From the NCBI RefSeq assembly GCF_002097715.1, contig NZ_CP020738.1:372001-436000 (forward strand): a stretch of 64,000 nt of DNA. The letters are read 5' to 3'. A program made the translations under genes and the position numbers. Shown here piece after piece: positions 1 through 7,728 of the stretch. The notes beneath the pieces are model-generated. The model ran no database searches. It was not told the origin of the DNA and saw only the letters and a program-made list of their open reading frames with translations. This DNA comes from Burkholderia ubonensis subsp. mesacidophila. GTDB lineage: Bacteria > Pseudomonadota > Gammaproteobacteria > Burkholderiales > Burkholderiaceae. Position 1 is the stretch's first letter; the number at the start of each line of letters is the position of its first letter.

Positions 1-3000
1 GTCGTGGCGATCTACCGCACGGGCGTGCCAGGCCTCGCCCGGGAAGCGCTCGCGCGCTACACCTACGACGCGGCAGGCGACCTGACCAGCCACGTCGACA
101 TGCTGGGATTCCGGCGCACGTACGCGTACCAGCAGCACCTGCTCACACGCTACACGGACCTCAACGGCAACGCCGCGAATCTGGCGTGGGACTGGCCGGG
201 CAAGCGCGCCGGCCTGCCCGCGCCGGCCGACGCGCAGTGCGTGCGCACCTGGCTCGGCGACGACGGGCAGCACATTCAGGACGAGATGCATTTCGAGTAC
301 CACCGCGAGCACTGGTACACGAAGGTCACCGATGCGGACGGCCACGCGACGATCCATCGCTACGACTATCACAACCGGATCGTGCTGGTCGCATATGCGG
401 ACGGGACCACGGACGGATTCGAATGGGACGCACACCACCGTCTCGTCGGCACCCAAAACGCATTGGGGCACACGCAGCGCTTCGACTACGACGCGCAGGG
501 GCGCCTCACCGCCGAAACGGACGCGCTCGGCAACACGACGCGCACCGAGTACAACGCGGACGGCTTGCCGATCCAGGTCACGGCGCCGGATGGCCGTGTC
601 ACGCAGACCGAATACGATCCGCTCGGCCGGCCGGTCTCGGCGACGGACGCCGCCGGCCGGACCACGCGCTACACATGGAGCGGCAACGGCCGCCTGCTGT
701 CGCTGACCGACCCGAAAGGCGGCGTGAAGCGCTTCCGCCACGACAACGCGGGACGGCTCGTCGAGTCGACCGACTGTTCCGGCCACGCGACACGCTACGG
801 CTACGACGAGCGCGGCCACCTGTCGCGCCTTACCGATGCCGAGGGCCACGCGACGATATACCGCTGCGACACGCGGGGGCAGGTCGTCAGCGTCACGCAT
901 CCGGACGGGGGCGAGGAGCGCTTCACGTGGGACGGCGAAGGCAACCTGCGCACCTACCGGGACGGCGCGGGCCAGCTGACGGAGTATGCGTTCAACGCCC
1001 GCCGGCAGCCGACCTGGCGTAAGGATGCGGCGGGACGGCAACTGACCTATGCGTACGACCGGCAGTGGCGGCTGACCACGCTGACCAACGAGAACGAGGA
1101 GCAGACCCGGTTCCGCTACGACCCGCTGGGGCAACTGATCGAGCAGACGGACTTCGACGGCGGCACGACCCGCTACCGGTGGGACGAGGCAGGCCGGCTG
1201 GCCGGTTCGCAGCAAGGCGACGTCGACACGACCTACACGCGTGACCCGCTCGGGCGGCTCACGCGGCGCGAGATCGACGGACCGGCTGGCCGTAGCCGGG
1301 TTGCCGAGCACTTCTATTACGACGCGCGCGGCCGGCTGACGACCGCGCAGGGCACCAACAGCACGGTCCGGCTGCACTACGACGATGCCGACAACCTGAT
1401 CGCCGAAGCGCAGACCCACGGCCCGGACACGGGTGTCGCCTACACGGCGGTGACGCGGCACGAATACGACGCGCTCGGCAACCGGATCCGCACGCAGCTA
1501 CCGAATACGCGCACGATCGACTGGCTGCGCTATGGCTCGGGCCATGTGCACGGGGTGCTGCTGGACGGCCAGCCGCTGGTCGACTTCGAGCGCGACAAGC
1601 TGCATCGCGAAACTGTTCGACGTCACCGCAGTTTCGAGCAGACCCGTGAATACGACCCGGCCGGGCGGCTGCGGCGGATGATCGTGCGCCGCGATGCACA
1701 CGCGCTGCCGACGGACTGGATCGCCGCGCGACAGTACCGGTACGACGCGGCGGGCCAACTGACGCGCATCGAGGATCGCACGCGCGGGGCGACGGACTAC
1801 GCGTACGACCCGGTGGGGCGGTTGCTGAAGGCGGCGACGCCGGACCTGAAGGAAGTCTTTGCGTTCGATCCGGCCGGCAATCCGGTGGACCCGGAGCAGC
1901 TGACGCCGCGCCCGACCGAGGAAACGCGCGAGGAGATGAGCCGGCGGCACCAGCGCATCATCGCGCAGGATCGGGTGTGGCAGGACGCGCATCCGGGCGA
2001 GCGGATGACGCCCGAGCAGATCGCGCGGCGCACGCGGATGGCAGACGAAGCCGGCCAGCTGAACGCGTGGGAGCAGGCGCTGCCGAAGTGCGTGGGCAAC
2101 GTGTTGAGGGAGTTGAACCGCACCCGCTACGACCATGACACACACGGCAACCTGATCCGCAAAACCGAGCCGGGCGGCGTGACGTGGCTGTACGCATACG
2201 ATGCGGCGAACCGGCTGAAGCGGGCCGATCGCTACACGAAACCGCCGGCGGCAAACGAGATCGACCGGCTCGAGCGGACGCAGGACGGCACCGCGTTCAT
2301 CCCGGGTACGGTGCGGCCGGCATTGCAGGTGCGCTTCGAATATGACGCGTTCGGGCGGCGCACGCTGAAGGAGGTGGGACGGCCGGACGGCAGCATTGAC
2401 CGGACGGTGTTCACGTGGGACGGCGACGTGCTGCTGATGGAGGAGCGCTTCCACTTGCCGCCGCGGCAGCCGGGCGAATATGAGCCGTTGACCTTCCGGC
2501 CGGTGCAGATCGTGCGCGAGGATCCGGACGATGCGTATTCGCTGCCGGTGGCGCAGCGAATACATACGCTGAGCGAGCGGCATCAGTGGCAAGGGGCGTC
2601 GCTCTACCTGCACGAACCTGGCACGTTCGTGCCGCTGGCGCGGCTGGACGAGACGCTGGTGGAGGCGGCGTTCATTGCGACGGGGACGGATGGCCGGTTC
2701 GTGCAGGTGCCGGCGAAGACGCGGCATGCGACGCTGTTCTATCAGAACGATCACCTGGGGACGCCGCAGGAACTGCTGGACGAGTCAGGGAAAGTCATCT
2801 GGCTCGGCCGGTACAGGGCGTGGGGTGGAGAGAAGACCGTTTGGCAGCCGCAGCCGGAACGCAATGAAGCGGGGAATCCGATCCGGTTCCAGGGGCAGTA
2901 CCATGACGAAGAGACGGGGCTGCATTACAACCGGCATCGGTACTATGATCCGGGCAGCGGGCGGTTCGTCAGCAAGGACCCGATCGGACTGCAAGGTGGC

Positions 3001-3414
3001 ATCAACGTCTATCAATACGCGCCAAATCCGTTGGAGTGGATTGATCCGCTTGGGTTGGCACGCACGTCAAGTGGCGGAGCGGGAAGGAAACCCACATCGA
3101 ACAAGCCAAATCAGAACTCCAAATGTCCTTGCAGGAAAGAGTGGGAAGTAACCCGCTACGACCGAATTTGTGAGGCGATGCTGAACGGAACGCGGGCAAA
3201 GTATTTTCGCGATCCCAAGACGAAGCAATGGTGGTCCGCCGACACGGAGGGGCACGGAGGTTCTGCATGGAAAGTTATGGAAGAGCAGGGTGGCAATCTT
3301 GTTCATTTCCGCGATGCGGACGTCTATGGTGACTTTATGGGGAAGCACAAAGGCGAGACGGGAAAAGTAATGTCGATGAAGGACATGAAGTGCCGAGATG
3401 CCAAGGGTGAGTGA
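1..3414 (+). CDS. Rhs/YD-repeat polymorphic toxin, 5' end outside window
   Basis: The frame is open from the first base, so the 1136 residues visible are the C-terminal part of a longer Rhs protein. The body is a run of YD-type repeats (YDALGN, YDPLGR, YDEAGR-like units) that forms the Rhs shell. The core ends in the hallmark DPLGL at residues 1014-1018, the self-cleavage position known for Rhs proteins. The last 118 residues are a variable tip rich in Lys/Asp, with DPKTKQWWS, GHGGSAWKV and KHKGETGK segments. I take it to be a secreted toxin domain, probably a nuclease, but cannot name the family securely. The tip is AT-richer than the core, typical of exchangeable tips. Such proteins are usually delivered by type VI secretion; no vgrG is in view. 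Confidence 0.93.
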   Translation, partial: VVAIYRTGVPGLAREALARYTYDAAGDLTSHVDMLGFRRTYAYQQHLLTRYTDLNGNAANLAWDWPGKRAGLPAPADAQCVRTWLGDDGQHIQDEMHFEYHREHWYTKVTDADGHATIHRYDYHNRIVLVAYADGTTDGFEWDAHHRLVGTQNALGHTQRFDYDAQGRLTAETDALGNTTRTEYNADGLPIQVTAPDGRVTQTEYDPLGRPVSATDAAGRTTRYTWSGNGRLLSLTDPKGGVKRFRHDNAGRLVESTDCSGHATRYGYDERGHLSRLTDAEGHATIYRCDTRGQVVSVTHPDGGEERFTWDGEGNLRTYRDGAGQLTEYAFNARRQPTWRKDAAGRQLTYAYDRQWRLTTLTNENEEQTRFRYDPLGQLIEQTDFDGGTTRYRWDEAGRLAGSQQGDVDTTYTRDPLGRLTRREIDGPAGRSRVAEHFYYDARGRLTTAQGTNSTVRLHYDDADNLIAEAQTHGPDTGVAYTAVTRHEYDALGNRIRTQLPNTRTIDWLRYGSGHVHGVLLDGQPLVDFERDKLHRETVRRHRSFEQTREYDPAGRLRRMIVRRDAHALPTDWIAARQYRYDAAGQLTRIEDRTRGATDYAYDPVGRLLKAATPDLKEVFAFDPAGNPVDPEQLTPRPTEETREEMSRRHQRIIAQDRVWQDAHPGERMTPEQIARRTRMADEAGQLNAWEQALPKCVGNVLRELNRTRYDHDTHGNLIRKTEPGGVTWLYAYDAANRLKRADRYTKPPAANEIDRLERTQDGTAFIPGTVRPALQVRFEYDAFGRRTLKEVGRPDGSIDRTVFTWDGDVLLMEERFHLPPRQPGEYEPLTFRPVQIVREDPDDAYSLPVAQRIHTLSERHQWQGASLYLHEPGTFVPLARLDETLVEAAFIATGTDGRFVQVPAKTRHATLFYQNDHLGTPQELLDESGKVIWLGRYRAWGGEKTVWQPQPERNEAGNPIRFQGQYHDEETGLHYNRHRYYDPGSGRFVSKDPIGLQGGINVYQYAPNPLEWIDPLGLARTSSGGAGRKPTSNKPNQNSKCPCRKEWEVTRYDRICEAMLNGTRAKYFRDPKTKQWWSADTEGHGGSAWKVMEEQGGNLVHFRDADVYGDFMGKHKGETGKVMSMKDMKCRDAKGE
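2179..3060 (+). repeat. Rhs core direct repeat, copy 1
   Basis: The 3' end of the Rhs core here is repeated almost base for base at 5013-5894, a constant offset of 2834. The last 148 bases are also present at 4063-4210. The long copies diverge only in the last 80 bases before the DPxGL motif. Direct repeats of this length would let homologous recombination swap the full-length gene's tip for either displaced cassette. Confidence 0.92.
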
Positions 3415-3812
3415 TGATGAAAATTCAAACCGCAGAAGAATTCAAGAGATATGCAGAAAGTGATGACGATGCCGAGTTTTCAAAAACTCAATGGGAGGCG
3501 TCTGATAATGTGTGGTTTTCGGTCTTGGAAAAATACCCGGAGCTTTCACGGAGCGTAGCCTTTAACAATACGATTTCCATGAGCGTTTTGGATCGTTTGT
3601 CGGAAAGCAACGATTGGATGGCGCGGTGTGACGTTGCAATGAAAAGAAGGATAAGTCGAGACATATTTGAAAGGTTGTCGCTGGATCCTGAATCGGCTGT
3701 TCGAAAAAGAATAGCTCTTAATCCGAAAGTTCCGGGAGATATATTGGCTCGTCTTGCCGTTGATCAGGACGAGTCGGTAGCAGAGGCAGCAAAAGAGCGA
3801 TTGGGATCGTAG
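3414..3812 (+). CDS. Cognate Rhs immunity protein, HEAT-like repeats
   Basis: A 132-residue protein starting at the ATG that overlaps the rhs stop (TGATG). AAGG at 3403-3406 lies 7 bases upstream, which favours this ATG over the in-frame GTG at 3411 or ATG at 3417. The second half has repeated helical units (SRSVAFNNTISMSVLDRL, ISRDIFERLSLDPES, VPGDILARLAVDQDE) resembling HEAT or variant leucine-rich repeats. It is acidic, small and lacks a signal peptide. Its position and translational coupling make it the antidote of the tip encoded just upstream. Its base composition is AT-rich compared with the rhs core. Confidence 0.85.
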   Translation: MMKIQTAEEFKRYAESDDDAEFSKTQWEASDNVWFSVLEKYPELSRSVAFNNTISMSVLDRLSESNDWMARCDVAMKRRISRDIFERLSLDPESAVRKRIALNPKVPGDILARLAVDQDESVAEAAKERLGS

Positions 3813-3865
3813 ATGGAAGTAGCCGCGTTCGAAGCTGTCGTTATAACAGTTTGTGCTCAATGGGT

Positions 3866-3965
3866 TTGAAGCCGAAGAGTTCGATGTGTGTACGATTTGC
3901 TATCCGATCTGTTCTGGTCAACCGTCGCTCGATGTCGAGAGGCCTTGTCACACAAGGCTCAACGA
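3866..3965 (+). repeat. Diverged about 100-nt repeat, copy A
   Basis: About 100 bases match 6690-6790 at roughly 75 percent by eye, best over the first 45 bases (shared TTCGATGTGTGTACGA). Both copies lie just downstream of a Rhs immunity gene. The sequence could be an old insertion-sequence end or an intercassette spacer. No convincing protein is encoded; short frames here have no ribosome site. The rest of 3813-4063 holds nothing else I can name. Confidence 0.6.
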
Positions 3966-4063
3966 CGTGTCATTCGCCGCGCGATACTGCTACGACGACG
4001 AATGCGGCGTGCATCGCCCCAAGCGATTGCGACAACTGAAGGGTTGTCCGTAGCGGCAAGTAG

Positions 4064-4515
4064 ACGGGGCTGCACTATAACCGGCATCGGTACTATGATC
4101 CGAACGCCGGGCGGTTCATATCGAAGGATCCGATTGGGCTGCAAGGCGGGATCAATGCGTTCCAGTACGCGCCGAATCCGGTAAGCTGGATTGATCCTCT
4201 TGGACTGGAAGGCGAAGACCTCGGAGTAATTTATCGCGGGGGTAGTCGAACTCCAGTAAATTTGACTCCCCGTACGCAGGACGTGACGGGATTGTCTGCC
4301 AACGTTAAGCCTGTGCCAGGTAAGCGTGTCGTTATTGATACGTCAAAATTAAATCTATTGTGTGCTATTTGTGATAACAAAAAACAGGGCACGTTTCGAT
4401 CAAGCCAAAAGATCCCTCGCAGATGGCTGGCTGGATTCAAAGCAGAGCAGAAGGGGGAGATCATCCGTTGACAAAAGAGCTCGAAAATGCTGTTGTGGGA
4501 GTTGTGAAAAAATGA
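4064..4515 (+). pseudogene. Displaced Rhs tip cassette 2, frameshifted toxin
   Basis: The segment begins without a start codon inside Rhs core ([13 protein letters not shown] through DPLGL, homologous to 2913-3060) and runs into a new tip beginning [12 protein letters not shown]. In that frame it reads [18 protein letters not shown] and then drifts into an unrelated end with a stop at 4471. From 4381 the next frame gives [19 protein letters not shown], then [13 protein letters not shown] to a stop at 4513-4515. I recognise that ending as a recurrent polymorphic-toxin C-terminus. The break lies at an A6 run, 4379-4384. Without a start and with a shift, it is probably silent unless recombined onto an upstream core. 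Confidence 0.82.
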
Positions 4516-4943
4516 CCGCAATACGAAGTGTATGTGAGGATGTTGTATTTCTATTAAATCCTGTAATTGATGTCCTGGAGAAATTGAAGGGGGATATCAA
4601 CTGCCGCGTGAATGAGATGAAAATCCTTGTGGGAGCTTATGGGACAGAAAATTTTATTTTATTTGCATATTTGAGCATGTTGAGGCATAAAAATGGAGGG
4701 GAAATAGCGATTACTGTTTCTGTCGATGTTTCTGATGATTTCATAAATATTGATTCAGATGTTTGTGAAAATTCTGGGCGTATTATTTTGGATGGACCGA
4801 AGTTAACGGAGAAATTTTCAGATTGGCCTTCTTCTCGTGCAGCATGCGATGTCTGGCTGGAAAGATTTTGCAGTTTTCTTTCCGAAAATATTGATGCTAT
4901 CGTTGACGAGGCAAGAAAACTTCCCGATGAGGGGGCTGAATAA
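4512..4943 (+). CDS. Immunity protein of displaced Rhs cassette 2
   Basis: A 143-residue protein beginning at ATG 4512, which overlaps the toxin stop as ATGA. The same frame is open back to 4362, but that part only reads through the toxin in the wrong frame. A GGGAG lies about 10 bases upstream. The protein is acidic, with hydrophobic helices at the N-terminus (VVFLLNPVIDVLEKLKG) and a C-terminal helix ending IDAIVDEARKLPDEGAE. It matches no family I can name. The gene is strikingly AT-rich against the flanking core. Unlike the toxin it is undamaged, as expected if an orphan antidote still protects against siblings. Confidence 0.8.
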   Translation: MTAIRSVCEDVVFLLNPVIDVLEKLKGDINCRVNEMKILVGAYGTENFILFAYLSMLRHKNGGEIAITVSVDVSDDFINIDSDVCENSGRIILDGPKLTEKFSDWPSSRAACDVWLERFCSFLSENIDAIVDEARKLPDEGAE

Positions 4944-4976
4944 TATAAATGCGGAATTCCGTTCGTTCGGCGGTAA

Positions 4977-6274
4977 CAGGCAATCGCCCGCTATGACCGT
5001 GATGCACACGGCGTGACGTGGCTGTATGCATACGATGCGGCGAACCGGCTGAAGCGGGCGGATCGCTACGCGAAACCGCCGGCGGCGAACGAGATCGACC
5101 GGCTCGAGCGGACGCAGGACGGCACCGCGTTCATCCCGGGCACCGTGCGGCCGGCATTGCAGGTGCGCTTCGAATATGACGCGTTCGGGCGGCGCACACT
5201 GAAGGAGGTGGGACGGCCGGACGGCAGCATCGACCGGACGGTATTCACGTGGGACGGCGACGTGCTGCTGATGGAAGAGCGCTTCCACTTGCCGCCGCGG
5301 CAGCCGGGCGAATATGAGCCGTTGACCTTCCGCCCGGTCCAAATCGTACGCGAGGATCCGGACGATGCGTATTCGCTGCCGGTGGCGCAGCGAATGCACA
5401 CGCTAAGCGAGCGGCATCAGTGGCAAGGGGCGTCGCTCTACCTGCACGAACCCGGCACGTTCGTGCCGCTGGCGCGGCTGGACGAGATGCTGGTGGAGGC
5501 GGCGTTCATTACGACGGGGACGGATGGCCGGTTCGTGCAGGTGCCGGCGAAGACGCGGCATGCGACGCTGTTTTACCAGAACGATCATCTGGGGACGCCG
5601 CAGGAACTGCTGGACGAGTCGGGGAAGGTGGTGTGGCTCGGCCGGTACCGGGCGTGGCGCGGGGAGAAGACCGTTTGGCAGGCGCAGCCGGAACGGCATG
5701 AAGCGGGGAATCCGATCCGGTTCCAGGGGCAGTACCATGACGAAGAGACGGGGCTGCACTATAACCGGTATCGGTACTATGATCCGGGCAGCGGCAGGTT
5801 CATCTCGAAGGATCCGATCGGACTGCATGGCGGGCTGAACGTATTCCTGTACGCACCTAACCCTATAACTTGGGTCGATGCGTTAGGGTTGACGGGCAAG
5901 CCTCTTCCTGGGCCCACGAAGATCAATCGGATTGTGGGGGTAACTCGGTCGATAACCTCCATTTGAAAGAGCCAGAAAGGAAGCTCAATCCTCCTGGAAT
6001 CTCTGTCCTGCATGGCTGCTGTCCCTGCGCTGCAGCTCAACAGATGAGGAATGCCTTTCCGAAGGCCACGGGCTTGCTGAAGGCAACTGAAACTGTCGCA
6101 TCAGGTACGGCAGATGCCATCCGAGGAGCGGGGTTCGATGTTATTGAGGATCCGACTAATAAATTTCCAAACCACGCTCGAATCATTCATCCTAGTGGTG
6201 CCGACGGCTTCAGCGATGAAAACCTCGATCGATTGTCTGAAGCACTTGGGAAAACCACGGGGTGCCCACGATGA
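4977..6274 (+). pseudogene. Truncated Rhs core with displaced tip cassette 3, frameshifted
   Basis: A headless Rhs fragment. It opens at RYDRDAHG, lacks the about 30 bases that separate the equivalent codons in copy 1, and follows the core to a DALGL version of the DPxGL site. The core frame ends at 5966 with GVTRSITSI. The neighbouring frame continues GGNSVDNLHLKEPERKLNPPG to AGFDVIEDPTNKFPNHARI and DGFSDENLDRLSEAL, stopping at 6272-6274. This is a coherent tip domain of about 115 residues. Restoring one G in the G5 run at 5936-5940 would fuse the two frames. The domain is recurrent in Rhs tips as I recall, with no certain activity. Confidence 0.82.
5013..5894 (+). repeat. Rhs core direct repeat, copy 3
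   Basis: Nearly identical to 2179-3060, including synonymous positions, so the duplication or conversion is recent. It lies inside the headless rhs fragment and immediately precedes tip cassette 3. Confidence 0.92.
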
Positions 6275-6576
6275 TGAAATTCCATTTAAACGACTACAGC
6301 GGAAATTTGGCGGGCGAGGTCACGGTAACTTCTTCGGAGGGGGGGCTCATGCTTGGCAACTTTGCCCCTGGCTCGAATTTTCGCTCGTATGAACAACTCT
6401 TCATGGAATTTGAGCAAGCCGCAAACAATCAGCTTCTTGTAGAGATAGATAGACTAGAGCGTGAAATCACTGAACTTGGCTTTTATTTGGTTGGCCCACT
6501 TCCGCAAGAGGGCCGACTTGAAATTGAAGACTTGCAGATCATGGGAAGCGATGTGAGCTTTCGAGTGAAATGTTAA
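6271..6576 (+). CDS. Immunity protein of displaced Rhs cassette 3
   Basis: A 101-residue acidic protein whose ATG overlaps the toxin stop (ATGA). The in-frame GTG at 6262 lies inside the toxin gene and is less likely. GGGG at 6259-6262 could act as ribosome site. It begins MMKFHLNDYSGNLAGEVTV, suggesting a beta-rich N-terminus, followed by a helix with RLEREITELGF and a C-terminal LEIEDLQIMGSDVSFRV strand pair. No named family recognised. Position, overlap and low GC identify it as the cognate antidote of tip 3. Confidence 0.78.
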   Translation: MMKFHLNDYSGNLAGEVTVTSSEGGLMLGNFAPGSNFRSYEQLFMEFEQAANNQLLVEIDRLEREITELGFYLVGPLPQEGRLEIEDLQIMGSDVSFRVKC

Positions 6577-6581
6577 GCGCC

Positions 6582-6603
6582 AAGGGCCGTAGTTGCGGCC
6601 CTT
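6582..6603 (+). terminator. Hairpin after immunity gene 3
   Basis: AAGGGCCG and CGGCCCTT form a perfect 8-bp stem around TAGTTG, six bases after the immunity stop codon. Only a weak T-rich stretch follows, so termination may be partial. Confidence 0.55.
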
Positions 6604-6655
6604 CGTGTTATCGGGGTAGGCATGAATCTGGTGTGATGGTGATCTGGCGAGAGAT

Positions 6656-7642
6656 GTGATTGGAGGAGAGGTAGACGTGGTCGCCAGGATTGAGGCCGAC
6701 GAGTTCGATGTGTGTACGACCTGCTATTTGATCTGCTCGGGCCAACGGTCGTGCAATGCCCAGCTACCTTGTTGCGCAAGGGCTGCCGGGGGACGACCGT
6801 TGAAGACGGTCTGTGAAGTCCTGGGTGTGTCGCGCTCGAATCTCACGGTCAAATCGAAGCGCCCCGCTGAATGGGGCGACCGGCGCAAGACGCCCGTTCT
6901 GGATGACATGCCGCTCCTCGCCGACCTTCAAGAGTTGGTTGCCGACCTGCCAACGTACGGCTACCGGCGTGCCTGGGCGCTGCTGAGGCGAAGCCGGGAC
7001 GCGCTGGGCCAACCTCGCGTCAATGCGAAACGGGTGTATCGCGTCATGCGTCGCCACGGTCTGCTGCTCGAACGCAGCGCTCGTCATGCCCCCTCTACGC
7101 GTCGGCACGATGGCAAGGTTGCGGTGGACAGAAGCAACGTGCGCTGGTGCTCGGACGGTTTCGAATTCCGCTGCGACGACGGTGCCCCTTTGCGCGTCGT
7201 CTTCGCACTGGACTGCTGTGACCGGGAAGCCATGAGCTGGGCTGCGACCACGGGCGGCTACACCGGCGACATGGTGCGCGACGTGATGCTTCAGGCTGTC
7301 GAAAACCGTTTCCACGGCGCGCTGCAAACCGATGGCGAAATCGAGTGGCTAAGCGACAACGGCTCCTGCTACATTGCCGACGAGGCGCTGACGTTCTCGC
7401 AGCAAATCGGCTTGATGCCGGTCACGACACCCGTGAGAAGTCCGCAGAGCAACGGGATGGCCGAGAGCTTCGTCAAAACGATGAAGCGCGATTACGTTTC
7501 TTGGATGCCCAAACCGGATGCCAGAACGGCGCTGCAAAACTTGGCCATTGCATTCGACCACTACAACGAGTCGCATCCACACAGCGCCCTGAAATACCGC
7601 TCGCCACGCGAGTTTCGCCAGCAAGCAAATTCTCCAACCTAA
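6656..7642 (+). CDS. IS2-group transposase OrfB, catalytic DDE part
   Basis: Very close in layout to IS2 OrfB. It has an N-terminal region ending GRPLKTVCEVLGVSRSNL, the LPTYGYRRAWALLRR and NAKRVYRVMRRHGLLLE blocks, and the integrase catalytic core. Its acidic residues lie in RWCSDGFEF, WLSDNGSCY and SPQSNGMAESFVKTMKRDY, followed by HYNESHPHSALKYRSPREF. All three DDE positions are intact. The first 40 or so residues (Cys-rich, from 6656) do not look like OrfB and are probably not translated. In IS3 elements OrfB is made as an OrfAB fusion by -1 frameshifting, and that partner is absent here. Confidence 0.85.
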   Translation: MIGGEVDVVARIEADEFDVCTTCYLICSGQRSCNAQLPCCARAAGGRPLKTVCEVLGVSRSNLTVKSKRPAEWGDRRKTPVLDDMPLLADLQELVADLPTYGYRRAWALLRRSRDALGQPRVNAKRVYRVMRRHGLLLERSARHAPSTRRHDGKVAVDRSNVRWCSDGFEFRCDDGAPLRVVFALDCCDREAMSWAATTGGYTGDMVRDVMLQAVENRFHGALQTDGEIEWLSDNGSCYIADEALTFSQQIGLMPVTTPVRSPQSNGMAESFVKTMKRDYVSWMPKPDARTALQNLAIAFDHYNESHPHSALKYRSPREFRQQANSPT

Positions 7643-7678
7643 GCGTGACCACGTGTCTGGTCATGCAGGGGCAAGTCC
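6690..7678 (+). mobile_element. IS2-group (IS3 family) insertion sequence, 5' part missing
   Basis: It contains an IS2-type orfB and a right terminal sequence typical of the IS2 group at 7655-7678. No matching left terminal repeat and no orfA (helix-turn-helix, leucine-zipper half) can be found upstream; sequence before about 6700 is the repeat shared with 3866-3965. Without orfA the element should not transpose by itself. It forms the border between the Rhs accessory region and polB. The left limit given is approximate. Confidence 0.7.
7655..7678 (+). repeat. IS2-group right inverted repeat
   Basis: GTCTGG at 7655-7660, then AGGGGCAAGTCC at 7667-7678, matches the IS2-type right end pattern (GTCTGG, seven or so bases, GGGGCAAATCC). 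It sits 13 bases after the orfB stop, as expected. Confidence 0.65.
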
Positions 7679-7728
7679 GCGCGGCGCGATTCTGGTTCGG
7701 TCACGACGACCGAACCGACTTGAGACGC

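Noticed and set aside
3853..4053. Short Cys-rich frames between imm1 and tip 2
   Set aside because: They overlap each other in several frames and coincide with the diverged repeat; no start signal.
6656..6790. N-terminal extension of IS2-group OrfB as OrfA remnant
   Set aside because: The residues are Cys-rich and match the non-coding repeat at 3866, not the OrfA helix-turn-helix.
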